From the NCBI GenBank assembly GCA_017467335.1, contig JAFTSJ010000034.1:1-56971 (forward strand): 56,971 bases of DNA, written 5' to 3'. The position numbers and the translations under genes are program-made. Below are positions 28,445 through 38,463 of the stretch, in pieces. The notes under the pieces were generated by a model. The model did no database searches. It had not been told where the DNA came from and was given only the letters and a program-made list of their open reading frames with translations. How positions within the stretch are numbered: the first letter of the stretch is position 1; each line of letters starts with the position of its first letter. This DNA is from Alphaproteobacteria bacterium (GTDB lineage Bacteria > Pseudomonadota > Alphaproteobacteria > CAAHEQ01 > UBA3637).

Positions 28445-30190
28445 ATGGCATTTCCTCCTCGCTTTTTGGATGAATTACGTGAACGAATCACGCTTTCGCA
28501 ACTTATCGGTAAAAAAGTTAAACTGATGAAACGGGGGCGTGAATATACGGGATTGTGTCCGTTCCATCATGAAAAAACACCTTCTTTTACCATTAATGAT
28601 GATAAGGGATTTTATCATTGTTTCGGGTGTGGTGCTCATGGGGATATTATCCGATACATGACGGATTGTGAAAAAATGCCGTTTATGGAAGCGATTGAAT
28701 ATTTGGCTCACATGGCAGGAATGGAAATCCCGAAAGCTACAACAGTTTCCCCCGAACGAAAAGCCGAATATCAAACAGAACTTCAACTCATGGAGGAAGC
28801 CTGTTTATTTTTTCAAAAAGCACTTTTTTCCGAGAGAGGAAAAAAAGCACGTGATTACTTAAAAAGCAGAGGAATAACAGCTGAAGTCGCTAAATCTTTT
28901 CGTTTAGGATATGCCCCATCCGGTTCGGCGTTACTTGCCTATTTTAATGAAAAAAAATTATCGGTTGCAAAGGGCATACAGCTGGGATTGATTGTTCAAG
29001 CACAAGAACGAAAAACGCAACATGACTATTTTTACGATCGAATTATGTTTCCCATTCTTAATCGCAGAAAACAAGTCATTGCTTTTGGCGGACGCTTGAT
29101 GGAAAAAGGGGAACCCAAATATTTAAATTCACCCGAAACAACTTTATTTCATAAGGGAGAACAATTATACGCCCTACCCCAAGCTATTGAAACCATACGC
29201 AAAAAAAATCAAGCTGTTTTGGTTGAGGGATACATGGATGTTATCGCCTTACATAGTGCTGGCTTCACAAATGCCGTTGCTCCGTTAGGGACAGCCTTTA
29301 CGGAAAACCAAATAAAATTACTTTGGCAATCATGTGACGAACCGTTAATTTGTTTTGACGGGGATACAGCCGGACGAAAAGCAACCATTCGAGCCATGAA
29401 CAGAGCCATTCCCATTCTGGTTCCCGGCAAATCAATGCAATTTGTTTTTTTACCGGACACGTTCGATCCGGATGACATGATTCGTAAAAAATCCCCGCAA
29501 GCCTTTCAAGAAGCCATTAACAATGCAAAATCACTATCTTACACGTTATGGAATTCATTGATTGAGGGTCGTTCTTTAGATACCCCTGAACGGCGAGCTA
29601 AATTAGAAAAAGATGCAACAGAACTGATTGAAAAAATACAACATGAAAAAGTACGGTCATATTATCTTAAAGATTTAAAACAAAAATTATGGCAACTGGA
29701 ACATCAGCAAAAAACAAACAAACGATCGCTATCTTTCAGAGAAGCCCAAACCATTACCAAACCCAAAGCAGATATGCTTGAAGGACGGATGTTATTGGCT
29801 TACTTGATTTGTTATCCGCAAACGGCACAAAATTTTATTGAAGATATATCCGATTTACATTTAACGGAAAACGTTATGCAGTCTATGTTTTCAAAAACCA
29901 TTAACTTGTTGATTGAAAATCCGGATATAACATCCGAACAAATACAAAAATCAGTCCTTCAAGATAAACCGGAAACATTTCCTGAAATTGAAATGTTACA
30001 AAAATCCAATCGAAACCAAATTGATGTACAAAACGAATTGGAAAAATGGATACAAGCCTTTCGATTTAAAGCATTACAAAATGAAAAAGAAATAAAGTTA
30101 CAAGAATTTACACAAAATCCGACATCGGAATTATGGAATCAAATTGTCAATTTGAAAAAAGAAATCGAAAAATTGTCAACCTCCGAATAA
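28445..30190 (+). CDS. dnaG: DNA primase DnaG
   Basis: The 581-residue primase has an N-terminal CHC2 zinc finger (C38, H41, C59, C62), then the RNA-polymerase core with FGGRLMEKGEPKYLNSPET, and the TOPRIM motifs VEGYMDVIAL and CFDGDTAGRKA. A variable C-terminal helicase-interacting region follows. It makes RNA primers at the replication fork. Its ATG follows the yqeY stop with no gap, so reinitiation is likely. Order yqeY-dnaG-rpoD is the macromolecular-synthesis arrangement of Alphaproteobacteria. Confidence 0.96.
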   Translation: MAFPPRFLDELRERITLSQLIGKKVKLMKRGREYTGLCPFHHEKTPSFTINDDKGFYHCFGCGAHGDIIRYMTDCEKMPFMEAIEYLAHMAGMEIPKATTVSPERKAEYQTELQLMEEACLFFQKALFSERGKKARDYLKSRGITAEVAKSFRLGYAPSGSALLAYFNEKKLSVAKGIQLGLIVQAQERKTQHDYFYDRIMFPILNRRKQVIAFGGRLMEKGEPKYLNSPETTLFHKGEQLYALPQAIETIRKKNQAVLVEGYMDVIALHSAGFTNAVAPLGTAFTENQIKLLWQSCDEPLICFDGDTAGRKATIRAMNRAIPILVPGKSMQFVFLPDTFDPDDMIRKKSPQAFQEAINNAKSLSYTLWNSLIEGRSLDTPERRAKLEKDATELIEKIQHEKVRSYYLKDLKQKLWQLEHQQKTNKRSLSFREAQTITKPKADMLEGRMLLAYLICYPQTAQNFIEDISDLHLTENVMQSMFSKTINLLIENPDITSEQIQKSVLQDKPETFPEIEMLQKSNRNQIDVQNELEKWIQAFRFKALQNEKEIKLQEFTQNPTSELWNQIVNLKKEIEKLSTSE

Positions 30191-30196
30191 AAATGA

Positions 30197-30225
30197 TTGA
30201 CAACACTTATAAAAATGTATATAAT
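30197..30225 (+). promoter_or_regulatory. Fully consensus sigma70 promoter of rpoD
   Basis: TTGACA, a 17-base spacer and TATAAT match consensus in both boxes and spacing. It lies directly after the dnaG stop, about 44 bases before the rpoD ATG. It suggests high and largely unregulated expression of the housekeeping sigma factor. Confidence 0.88.
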
Positions 30226-30268
30226 ATAGAAAATTTTTATATTTTATTTTTCCGTGGTTGGTGTGCAC

Positions 30269-32431
30269 ATGAATTTTTACTCAGAAAACGGTCATTTATC
30301 CGGCAAACACTCTCATACAACGGCTGATGCCAAACTATCAATGAAAAAGCTGATTGAAAAAGGTAAAGAACGAGGTTTCATTTCTATAACGGAACTACGT
30401 AAAAATTTACCTACCGAATCGCAAAGTGAAGAAACATTCGAACTTATTTTGTCTTCATTTACTGACATGGGCATCAATGTTGTTGACAGCCATGATGATT
30501 TAACGGATTTAACAGAAAGTTTATCCAACAAATCTGCTTTAACGACACTGGATGCCGAAGATGAAAATGTGGGCGAAGTTGATGTTAACAGTCGGATTAA
30601 CGACCCTGTCCGTTTATATTTACGGGAAATGGGAGCCGTTGAATTACTTTCCCGTGAAGGGGAAGTTGCCATCGCTAAACGAATCAGTGCCGGTTTTGAT
30701 GTTATGATGAGCGGATTATCTGAAAGTGCTTTAACAATGAAAGCCATTTCTCTTTGGAATCAACGGCTCCATAACGGCACTATGTTTTTACGTGAAATCA
30801 TTGATTTAGAAGCGACTTTTGAATCAAATCCCAACAAAGAAGATTTAGATAAGGCTGAACAAATTCGTCAAACAGCCAGTTTAGAATTAGCAAAGTTGGA
30901 AAAATCAGCCGGTGTTTTGAACAAAACACCGATTGAAGCCGTTAATCAAACACCGTTAAACGATGATTTTGAAATTGTTGAAGAAGAAATCGAAGAAGAA
31001 ACCGATGATGAAACCGATGATATGTCTGCCGAATCCGTTTCAGATGACGATTCAGATATAAGCGATGATGACATAACGGAAATCGATGACTCAGAAACAG
31101 ACGAAATCGAAGAAACACACGATACAGAAGATGACGAAGATGATGAATACGCTGAAAATTCATTATCTATCGGACAAATGGAAGAATCTTTATTACCTCA
31201 AATTTTGATTTCTTTCCAAGAAATTGAAAATCTTTATAAAGATTTTGTTGTTGCACAACAAGAACGACTGGCTCTTATTTTAGCGAATAAACAAGTTACC
31301 GCATCAATCGAAGAAAAATACAATAATCTTAAAAATGAATTAACACTGAAATTAAAAGATATTCATTTAAATCCCAATCGAATTGAAGAATTGATTGAAC
31401 AAATCAATGAAGTCAATCAACGGTTGATTGTTTTGGAAGGACGTTTACTACGTTTAGCAACTGCCTCCAAAATTGAGCGGGAAGATTTTTTGGAATTTTA
31501 CCAAAACAGTGAAATGGATACTGATTGGATAAAAAAAGCCGAAAAGAAAAACAACAAAAATTGGAAAACGTTTATTGACCGCAATGGTGATGAAATTCAA
31601 GAAATCAGAACAGCCATTCAACACATTGTTGAAGAAGTTAAAATGCCGATTTCAGAATATCGCCGACTGGTAACAACCGTAAAAAAAGGACGGCAAGAAA
31701 CAAATAAAGCTAAACAGGAAATGATTGAAGCCAATTTACGGTTGGTTATTTCTATTTCCAAAAAATATACAAACCGTGGATTGCAATTTTTAGATTTGAT
31801 TCAAGAAGGGAACATCGGTTTGATGAAAGCTGTTGATAAATTTGAATATCAACGAGGATATAAATTTTCAACGTATGCAACTTGGTGGATTCGTCAGTCT
31901 ATTACACGAGCCATCGCTGATCAGGCACGTACTATTCGCATTCCTGTTCATATGATTGAAACAATCAATAAGATGTTAAAAACAGGTCGTCAAATGATGT
32001 TGGAAACAGGTCATGAACCGACTCCGGAAGAATTGGCTCCTCGCATCAATTTATCTGTTGATAAGATTAAAAAAGTTATGAAAATTGCAAAGGAACCGAT
32101 TTCACTTGAAACACCGGTTGGTGATGAAGAAGATTCACATTTAGGAGATTTTATCGAAGATAAAAACACCATTCAACCTCTTGAAGCTGCTATTCAAACG
32201 AATTTGCGTCAATCCTGCACAGCTGTTTTATCAACACTTTCACCCCGTGAAGAACGTGTTTTGCGTATGCGTTTTGGGATTGGTATGAATTCTGATCATA
32301 CATTAGAAGAAGTCGGATTACAATTTGCTGTTACACGTGAACGAATCCGTCAGATTGAAGCCAAAGCTTTACGAAAGTTAAAACATCCGACTCGGTCCAG
32401 AAAATTACGCAGTTTCCTTGAAGAAGGTTAA
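30269..32431 (+). CDS. rpoD: RNA polymerase sigma factor RpoD (sigma-70)
   Basis: The 720-residue primary sigma factor has region 1.1 at the N-terminus, region 1.2 with [21 protein letters not shown] split around residue 115, and a long non-conserved region carrying a very acidic insert (about residues 232-295, dominated by Asp, Glu and Thr). The 2.1-2.4 segments ([32 protein letters not shown]) and region 4.2 ([17 protein letters not shown]) follow. ATG at 30269 was chosen; an in-frame GTG five codons earlier is possible. It has its own consensus promoter and a terminator. Confidence 0.97.
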   Translation: MNFYSENGHLSGKHSHTTADAKLSMKKLIEKGKERGFISITELRKNLPTESQSEETFELILSSFTDMGINVVDSHDDLTDLTESLSNKSALTTLDAEDENVGEVDVNSRINDPVRLYLREMGAVELLSREGEVAIAKRISAGFDVMMSGLSESALTMKAISLWNQRLHNGTMFLREIIDLEATFESNPNKEDLDKAEQIRQTASLELAKLEKSAGVLNKTPIEAVNQTPLNDDFEIVEEEIEEETDDETDDMSAESVSDDDSDISDDDITEIDDSETDEIEETHDTEDDEDDEYAENSLSIGQMEESLLPQILISFQEIENLYKDFVVAQQERLALILANKQVTASIEEKYNNLKNELTLKLKDIHLNPNRIEELIEQINEVNQRLIVLEGRLLRLATASKIEREDFLEFYQNSEMDTDWIKKAEKKNNKNWKTFIDRNGDEIQEIRTAIQHIVEEVKMPISEYRRLVTTVKKGRQETNKAKQEMIEANLRLVISISKKYTNRGLQFLDLIQEGNIGLMKAVDKFEYQRGYKFSTYATWWIRQSITRAIADQARTIRIPVHMIETINKMLKTGRQMMLETGHEPTPEELAPRINLSVDKIKKVMKIAKEPISLETPVGDEEDSHLGDFIEDKNTIQPLEAAIQTNLRQSCTAVLSTLSPREERVLRMRFGIGMNSDHTLEEVGLQFAVTRERIRQIEAKALRKLKHPTRSRKLRSFLEEG

Positions 32432-32437
32432 AAAATA

Positions 32438-32468
32438 AAAAGGCAATTACGATGTAATTGCCTTTTTT
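32438..32468. terminator. Bidirectional terminator between rpoD and the methyltransferase gene
   Basis: A perfect GGCAATTAC/GTAATTGCC stem with a three-base loop, flanked by A- and T-runs, lies between convergent genes and works on either strand. Confidence 0.85.
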
Positions 32469-32477
32469 CATACTTTA

Positions 32478-33059
32478 TCAAGAAGACCTTTTTGATGACA
32501 TTTTTTTTCGAAACAGATAAACAGGAACCCCAATTGTCGTTTTATATTGCTTAAATTGTTCCAATTGAGGTAACGTAAATAACTCTGAAATAACCAAACA
32601 ATCATCTTTAATTTCATTGGCTAATTTTTGCCCTACTCGATTTTGGGCACTTTTTAAAATATAACAAAAAATAATATCTGCCGTTTGACAAGGATAATTC
32701 ATAAAATTTTCACATCGCCACTGAATATTTTGCAATCTTTTAGATTTAAAACGAGCAATCAAATACGGTACTTTATCCCACTCTAATCCAATAAAATGGT
32801 GTTGCGGAAATTCTCGAGCCAACGGAATTAACAAGGAGCCTGTTCCACTTCCCATATCGATAATCGTCATCGGCATTGAAGCATTTTGCAACTTTTTTCG
32901 AGCACAAGCCAACATACAATCTTTGGCTTTGCCAACACTCGGAACATAAGGAGCAAATCGACCACACCCGCATTTTAAAAATGAATACAACGCATATATA
33001 ACAAAAAAAAGAGCTGTATAACCAATCAATAAAATCAAAATTAAACAAAATAATTTCAT
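32478..33059 (-). CDS. Membrane-anchored SAM-dependent methyltransferase
   Basis: The 193-residue protein has an N-terminal membrane helix (residues about 3-25) followed by FAPYVPSVGKAKD. The class I methyltransferase core has IDMGSGTGSLLIPLA and FIGLEWDKVP. The start at MKLFCLIL was chosen because AGAGA lies about ten bases upstream; earlier ATGs are too close to it. Substrate unknown; a membrane-associated target seems likely from the anchor. It is monocistronic and convergent with rpoD. Confidence 0.72.
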   Translation of the reverse strand: MKLFCLILILLIGYTALFFVIYALYSFLKCGCGRFAPYVPSVGKAKDCMLACARKKLQNASMPMTIIDMGSGTGSLLIPLAREFPQHHFIGLEWDKVPYLIARFKSKRLQNIQWRCENFMNYPCQTADIIFCYILKSAQNRVGQKLANEIKDDCLVISELFTLPQLEQFKQYKTTIGVPVYLFRKKMSSKRSS

Positions 33060-33138
33060 TATCATTTCTCTACAAAAACAATGTACCATATCATCTTATT
33101 GTTTTAAAGTCAACTTATTCACAAACAAAAAAAATATC

Positions 33139-33167
33139 TTGAAAAATATAAAAAAATTTTATATAAT
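33139..33167 (+). promoter_or_regulatory. Strong promoter of the ankyrin-like orphan
   Basis: TTGAAA, a 17-base spacer and a consensus TATAAT end 26 bases before the ATG at 33194. Confidence 0.75.
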
Positions 33168-33193
33168 ATTTATTCATTTTTTAGAGGATTTAT

Positions 33194-33766
33194 ATGACAA
33201 AAAAACATTTATCAACAAAAAAACCAACGATTCAACTCATTCAATCTATTTTTTTAAGTGATTTAAACGGTGTACAAAAAGCAATCGCTTCCGGAGCTTC
33301 TCAACGTATTCAAATAACGTCTAAACCACGTTTATTTTATAGAAATAATACGGAAACAACATATATAACTGTTCAAACAACACCTGTTTTAACTGCTTTG
33401 CGAGAATGGAACATCAAAAAAACAAAAGAAGCAGCAGACATTCTTCGTTTAATGTTAGAATCGGTTTATGCCCCCAGTAAAACATTTATCACCGTTCGCA
33501 TTGACTCCGCATATCGTGAAAATGGTGTCGTAAAAAAAGAAAAAACAGAATATAATTATTCTGTTGCAGATTTTATACGATTTAATCAAAATCGATTACA
33601 AAATAAGCAGGAATATTCTCCTTTCCTGAATGATTACTATACATCTTCACATATTATTATGGATATGCTGATTAACCATATCAGACGAGCAAGACAACAC
33701 TATAATAAAATTACATCTCAAAAAAATAAAACATATCCTCAATCACCTCATCAACATCAAAAATAG
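33194..33766 (+). CDS. Orphan protein with ankyrin-like segment
   Basis: The 190-residue soluble protein has a good ribosome binding site (AGAGGAT) and a near-consensus promoter. Residues about 18-35 (SDLNGVQKAIASGAS) and 60-90 (TTPVLTALREWN, then AADILRLMLES) fit a degenerate ankyrin repeat pair interrupted by an inserted loop. The C-terminus is basic and His/Gln-rich. No signal peptide. It may be a protein-binding module; the ankyrin reading is tentative and no partner gene is adjacent. Confidence 0.65.
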   Translation: MTKKHLSTKKPTIQLIQSIFLSDLNGVQKAIASGASQRIQITSKPRLFYRNNTETTYITVQTTPVLTALREWNIKKTKEAADILRLMLESVYAPSKTFITVRIDSAYRENGVVKKEKTEYNYSVADFIRFNQNRLQNKQEYSPFLNDYYTSSHIIMDMLINHIRRARQHYNKITSQKNKTYPQSPHQHQK

Positions 33767-33777
33767 TTGTTTTTTGA

Positions 33778-33805
33778 TTGACAAATTCAATCATTTTGAT
33801 ATGAT
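33778..33805 (+). promoter_or_regulatory. Promoter of thyX
   Basis: TTGACA, a 16-base spacer and TATGAT end 30 bases before the thyX ATG at 33836. Confidence 0.65.
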
Positions 33806-33835
33806 AATTTCCAGAATCGATAACGGGAGGATTGG

Positions 33836-34810
33836 ATGGTTAAATTAGTTAAAGCAAGTGCGGATTTGTATCAATTAACAGATATTGACATGATTACACG
33901 TCATGTTGAAAAATGTGGTCGAACTTGTTATAAATCAGAATCCAATATTACCCCTCAATCTGCGGATAAATTTATTGCCGGTATTTTAAAGTCAGGTCAT
34001 GAATCCGTTATTGAACATGCCCATTTAATTTTTGAACTCAGTCAAACAAAACAAAATGATGCAGCTCTTTTGAATTGTTTGCAAGTTGTCCAAGGATTAA
34101 ATGTAACACAAAACACACAGCATAATACTTTGATTGTTTCCGGCAACATGCGTACGTTTCGTGATATTTTCAGACGAACGGGAATCATTGACTTTAATTT
34201 AATTTTTCAAGAAAATGAATCTTTGTCTATTTTCGCACAAGAAACAAATAACACATTAACAACTTTTGAAAATTTAAAGTTAATCGACATACAAAATAGT
34301 AAACATGGGGACAAACACAACTATATAACCGCTCATATTGTTTGTGATATTTCATTATATAAAGATATTACCCGCCATCGGTTATGTTCATTTTCAATTG
34401 AATCAACCCGTTATTGCAATTATTCCAAAGACCGTTTTGGTAATGAATTGGTTATGCTTCAACCTGTTAATATAAAAGAAGGAACACCTGAATTTAACCT
34501 TTGGTTTTCTTGTATGAAACAAATAGAACAGAACTATATGGCAATGGCCGCCCTGCCGGATGTAAAAGCAGACCAATTGCGAATGATGTTGCCTCATTCA
34601 ACAAAAGCAGATGTTATCATGACATGCAGTTTTGAAGAATGGAAACATATTTTTTCATTGCGTTGTGCTAAACAAGCTCACCCCTCTGTTCGACAAGGTA
34701 TGCTTCAAGTATTAAATTTATTATATCAAGCTTATCCGGCTTCATTTAAAAATGAATATAATCAATTTAAAGAAGATATTGATTTATTTAAAAAATTAAC
34801 CGAGTCCTAA
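33836..34810 (+). CDS. thyX: Flavin-dependent thymidylate synthase ThyX
   Basis: The 324-residue protein has the ThyX motif RHRLCSFSIESTRY, corresponding to RHRxxSxNxxSxRY, and upstream FIAGILKSGHESVIEHAHLIFEL in two parts, which carries the family's SxxEH histidine. It makes dTMP from dUMP using methylene-tetrahydrofolate and FAD. It is longer than many ThyX proteins because of extra residues in the middle (about 125-165). No thyA is in the window. It has its own promoter; no terminator is obvious before the convergent gene. Confidence 0.93.
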   Translation: MVKLVKASADLYQLTDIDMITRHVEKCGRTCYKSESNITPQSADKFIAGILKSGHESVIEHAHLIFELSQTKQNDAALLNCLQVVQGLNVTQNTQHNTLIVSGNMRTFRDIFRRTGIIDFNLIFQENESLSIFAQETNNTLTTFENLKLIDIQNSKHGDKHNYITAHIVCDISLYKDITRHRLCSFSIESTRYCNYSKDRFGNELVMLQPVNIKEGTPEFNLWFSCMKQIEQNYMAMAALPDVKADQLRMMLPHSTKADVIMTCSFEEWKHIFSLRCAKQAHPSVRQGMLQVLNLLYQAYPASFKNEYNQFKEDIDLFKKLTES

Positions 34811-34831
34811 TTTTAAAATATTTTTCTGATA

Positions 34832-35689
34832 TCAATAAAAATCTTGATCTTGTAATTGATTGTTTTGTTTTTCTTTTAATTTTCTTTCACGTTCTTTAGA
34901 TAAAAAACGCCGAAAGGTACGTTGTTTTGTTACTTCAAAATCAGATTGTTCCGATTCTAACGAATCATAGGCATCTAAATAAAAAGAATCATTCATTTGA
35001 TTTTCATAATCAGGAAGCGGATTAAAATTACCATCATACACACTTAATTTACTTGTATCAGAATCTGACGGCTCGGATGATTTTTTGGAACGCTTAAAAT
35101 AACGGCTTTTTTTTTGTTTAATAATATATTGGCAGGCAGCTAGCGTATTTGTTAAATTTTCCCCAACACCTGCTTTATAAAAATCAAAATCCTTATAATT
35201 CGGATATTCCGAAAATATGTTAATTATTTCCGGATGATTATAATAAGTCACAAAATCAAGTAAATATGAATCAAATTCTTCCAAAGTTTCAAAAACACCT
35301 TCGTCATTCAAACTGATAAAAAGTATTTGTTCAAATTTAAGTAAACATAAAGGAAAAAGACGCCGAACACCATGCAAAAATCCCATTTCGAGTAATAATC
35401 GTTCAAACGGATGCTTAGATTTATACTTTTTGGCACAAAATTCTTTTTTTGAATCTGTTACAACCTGGTGAATACGACAACGATGCCCTTCATTAAATTC
35501 CCGAAATGATTTCATAGCCGTAAACATAACTGTTAAAGGTTGACAGTTCGGCATACGTTCTAACCAAACAAGTCCCTTGCGCTTATTCAACGAAATTAAA
35601 ATATATATTGGAGATTTTCGTTTACCTGAAATAATACGGCCATCCAATTTCACCCAATCAACATACACCGTAGAAAGATTAAGGGACAT
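34832..35689 (-). CDS. Integrase-core-like protein in the ihfA-merR operon
   Basis: The first ~150 of 285 residues follow an IS481-type integrase catalytic core. They run YVDWVKLDGRI, then PIYILISLNKRKGLVWLERMP, IHQVVTDSKKEFC, LEMGFLHGVRRLFPLCLLKFE, and a final DFVTYYNHPE. Candidate acidic residues are D11, D79 and E120. The N-terminal HTH of transposases is missing, the usual P-Q-T-N-G stretch is not conserved, and an acidic/Lys-Arg-rich 130-residue tail is added. It starts 17 bases after merR in the same direction, with no inverted repeats around it. It looks like a domesticated transposase whose role is unknown. The fold assignment is by eye. Confidence 0.6.
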   Translation of the reverse strand: MSLNLSTVYVDWVKLDGRIISGKRKSPIYILISLNKRKGLVWLERMPNCQPLTVMFTAMKSFREFNEGHRCRIHQVVTDSKKEFCAKKYKSKHPFERLLLEMGFLHGVRRLFPLCLLKFEQILFISLNDEGVFETLEEFDSYLLDFVTYYNHPEIINIFSEYPNYKDFDFYKAGVGENLTNTLAACQYIIKQKKSRYFKRSKKSSEPSDSDTSKLSVYDGNFNPLPDYENQMNDSFYLDAYDSLESEQSDFEVTKQRTFRRFLSKERERKLKEKQNNQLQDQDFY

Positions 35690-35706
35690 AAGATAATCCT
35701 ACCCAT

Positions 35707-36063
35707 TTATATATATTCAGATAAATAGATTTTTAATTCTTCTAAATCAGAACAAACTTTGTCAACATCAACACCCAAAGCTGTTTCAGTAGAAACTTTA
35801 TTTAGTGATGTATCTGCATTTTTCGTTTCAGGCATTTTTAAACGTTTTTGAACACCCTTAATCGTAAAACCTTCTTTGTATAAATAATCACGAATACGAG
35901 CTAATAAAACAACATCTTCCGCCTGATAATAACGCCGTCCCATACGTTTTATCGGCTTAATTTGATGAAATTGCGTTTCCCAAAAACGCAAAACGGACGC
36001 TGGAACTTGCAGTAAATCTGCAACTTCCGTAATCGTCCGATAAGCGTTTTCAGCCTTTAACAT
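35707..36063 (-). CDS. MerR family regulator
   Basis: The 118-residue protein has the MerR winged helix: [25 protein letters not shown] and [20 protein letters not shown], then [12 protein letters not shown]. The C-terminal effector part is very short, with no metal-binding cysteines. In Alphaproteobacteria such a gene commonly follows ihfA after plsX-fabH. Here it starts two bases after ihfA. Target and inducer unknown. Confidence 0.9.
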   Translation of the reverse strand: MLKAENAYRTITEVADLLQVPASVLRFWETQFHQIKPIKRMGRRYYQAEDVVLLARIRDYLYKEGFTIKGVQKRLKMPETKNADTSLNKVSTETALGVDVDKVCSDLEELKIYLSEYI

Positions 36064-36065
36064 TA

Positions 36066-36353
36066 CTATCCTTTTAAAACATCTTTCAATGTATTTGAGG
36101 CTTTAAATGAAACAACCGTACGTGGTGTAATCGCATGTGTTTCACCCGTTTTCGGATTGCGACCGACACGTTCTCTTTTAGCATGAGGAATAAACGTTGC
36201 AAATTTTGAAATTTTAACTGTTTCTCCTCTTTCAAGTGCTGAAACAATGTTTGATAAAACCTGTTCAATCAATTTAAAGGATTCTGCATGAGAAAATCCA
36301 AGTTCCGTGTAAATCGAATCTGCAATATCTGCTCTGGTTATTGTTTGTGTCAT
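36066..36353 (-). CDS. ihfA: Integration host factor subunit alpha
   Basis: The 95-residue HU/IHF fold protein starts [18 protein letters not shown] and has the DNA-intercalating arm with [15 protein letters not shown]-terminal [16 protein letters not shown] follows. With IHF-beta it bends DNA at promoters, replication origins and recombination sites. Position after fabH supports the alpha-subunit reading. It shares a transcript with merR and the integrase-like gene. Confidence 0.92.
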   Translation of the reverse strand: MTQTITRADIADSIYTELGFSHAESFKLIEQVLSNIVSALERGETVKISKFATFIPHAKRERVGRNPKTGETHAITPRTVVSFKASNTLKDVLKG

Positions 36354-36421
36354 AGTATTTTCCTCTTTTTTGTCTTCAATAATTATATCTCATATTTTTT
36401 TGTTAACTTCAAGTGTTTTTT

Positions 36422-37390
36422 TTACAATCTTATCAATCCGCCGGCCCATGTAAAACCACCACCCATGGCATCTAATAAAACAAGTTGTCCTTTTTTTAAA
36501 CGACCGCTTTTCACACCTTCATACAATGCCAAAGGAATTGAAGCCGCCGATGTATTACCTTGGCAAGGCAATGTTAGTATAACCCGATCCATATCAAATC
36601 CCAGTTTTTTTGCTGTTCCTTCAATAATACGAACATTAGCCTGATGTGGAACAAGATAGTCAACATCTGATACCGAAATACCGGTTTTAGCTAAAACTTC
36701 TTCTGCAACATCTGACAAATTTTTAACAGCATGACGAAAAACTTCTCGTCCTTCCATCAAAACGTAACCGGCATTTTGTGTACGAGATACACCGCCTGTT
36801 GTTGTCAATAATTGACGATACCGTCCGTCAGAATGAATAATAATATCTAATATACCCATACCAACTTCATCTTCTTCAGGTGTAGAGGCACCATAAATAA
36901 CGGCTCCGGCACCATCACCAAATAAAACACATGTATTTCTATCTGTCCAATCAACAATACGTGATAATGTTTCAGCTCCGATAACCAAAACATGACGCAC
37001 CTGACCGGAACAAATAAATTGATTAGCTATACAAGAGGCATACATAAAACCGGAACAGGCCGCCTGAACATCAAAAGCACAACCTTGTGTCATGCCAATT
37101 GCTTCTTGTACCTTGACAGCGGTTGCCGGCGTTGTATCGTCCGGTGTTGTCGTTGCCAAAATAACCATATCAATATCAGCTCCCGTTAAGCCGGCATTCG
37201 AAAGTGCTTTCTGAGCCGCCTTGATTGCCAATGTTGACGTAAATTCATCCGAAGAAGCGATGTGACGTGTTTCAATACCCGTTCTTTCTCGTATCCAAGA
37301 ATCACTGGTTTCAACCATTTTTTCTAAATCGGCATTTGTTAAAATCTTTTCAGGCAGGTAACCGCCCACACCCCGAACAACAGATCTCAT
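36422..37390 (-). CDS. fabH: Beta-ketoacyl-ACP synthase III (FabH)
   Basis: The 322-residue thiolase-fold enzyme has catalytic C112 in VQAACSGFMYA, His in LVPHQANVRI and Asn in PCQGNTSAASIPLAL. The N-terminus is RSVVRGVGGYLPEKI. It condenses acetyl-CoA with malonyl-ACP to start fatty-acid synthesis. Ribosome binding site GGGGG. It lies 15 bases after plsX; together they connect fatty-acid initiation with phospholipid acyl transfer. Confidence 0.97.
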   Translation of the reverse strand: MRSVVRGVGGYLPEKILTNADLEKMVETSDSWIRERTGIETRHIASSDEFTSTLAIKAAQKALSNAGLTGADIDMVILATTTPDDTTPATAVKVQEAIGMTQGCAFDVQAACSGFMYASCIANQFICSGQVRHVLVIGAETLSRIVDWTDRNTCVLFGDGAGAVIYGASTPEEDEVGMGILDIIIHSDGRYRQLLTTTGGVSRTQNAGYVLMEGREVFRHAVKNLSDVAEEVLAKTGISVSDVDYLVPHQANVRIIEGTAKKLGFDMDRVILTLPCQGNTSAASIPLALYEGVKSGRLKKGQLVLLDAMGGGFTWAGGLIRL

Positions 37391-37405
37391 AATACCCCCT
37401 ATTGA

Positions 37406-38452
37406 TTATTGTTCAACTGACATATCCGGAACATCAACATCCATAACATGTTTCAGTTCTTCTTTTATCTTTTCACATAAATTACTTCTTGCCATACGAA
37501 CGGCGGCTTCAACGGCATAAGAAAAAGCAAGGGCATCAGCTCCACCGTGACTTTTGACCGAAATACCTTTCAAGCCTAAAAACATTGCCCCATTATAACG
37601 CCGAGGATCCATTTTTGCTTTTAATTTATTTAATGCTGAACGAGCAATTAAAAAACCAAGAGATGATAAAAAAGAACTTCGAACTGTTTGTTTCAAACTG
37701 GTTGTAATAAACTTTGCCGTACCTTCAATCGTTTTTAATGCAACATTACCCGAAAAACCATCAGCAACAACAATATCGGACTTTCCTAAACAAATATCAT
37801 TGCCTTCAACAAAACCGATAAAATTAACTTTGCCGTTTAACTCTTTTAAAACACTGGCCGCTTCTCTGATTTCATCACGACCTTTTGTTTCTTCGGAACC
37901 AATATTTAACAAGCCGATTGACGGTTGAGTGGATTGAAACAACACCCGATGCAAAACGTGACCCATAATCGAAAATTCAACAAGGTTTTGCGAATTACAT
38001 TCGGCATTTGCGCCCAAGTCAAGCGTTACAACCGGTCCGTTCAAAGTCGGTAAAACACCAGCAATAGCCGGCCGATCAATACCGGATAATGTTCCTAAAC
38101 AGATTTTGCTCATTGCCATTAACGCTCCGGTATTTCCGGCAGAAACAACGGCTTTTGCATAACCGTTACGAACAGACATAATGGCTTTCCACATACTACT
38201 TTCACGTCCGGAGCGAACAGCAACAGACGGTTTCGCATCACCCTTAATCACGTCAGTCGTGTGATGTATTTTATAACGATCATCCGGCAAATGATATTTA
38301 TCCGCCAGTTCCTTTATTTGGGTTTCATCACCGTATAAGAAAAAGAAAACGTCTTTATCTTTTAACGCCACACGGCTGACACCATCAATAACCGATTCAG
38401 GAGCATTATCGCCCCCCATCGTATCAATCGAAATGACTAAGGTATTACTCAA
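37406..38452 (-). CDS. plsX: Phosphate acyltransferase PlsX
   Basis: The 348-residue protein has the PlsX signature: ISIDTMGGDNAPESVIDG at the start, SAGNTGALMAMSKICLG, TLDLGANAEC, and KSDIVVADGFSGNVALKTIEG in parts. It makes acyl-phosphate from acyl-ACP for phosphatidic acid synthesis. It starts 11 bases after rpmF in the typical rpmF-plsX-fabH operon. Confidence 0.97.
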   Translation of the reverse strand: MSNTLVISIDTMGGDNAPESVIDGVSRVALKDKDVFFFLYGDETQIKELADKYHLPDDRYKIHHTTDVIKGDAKPSVAVRSGRESSMWKAIMSVRNGYAKAVVSAGNTGALMAMSKICLGTLSGIDRPAIAGVLPTLNGPVVTLDLGANAECNSQNLVEFSIMGHVLHRVLFQSTQPSIGLLNIGSEETKGRDEIREAASVLKELNGKVNFIGFVEGNDICLGKSDIVVADGFSGNVALKTIEGTAKFITTSLKQTVRSSFLSSLGFLIARSALNKLKAKMDPRRYNGAMFLGLKGISVKSHGGADALAFSYAVEAAVRMARSNLCEKIKEELKHVMDVDVPDMSVEQ

Positions 38453-38463
38453 ACAATTATTCC

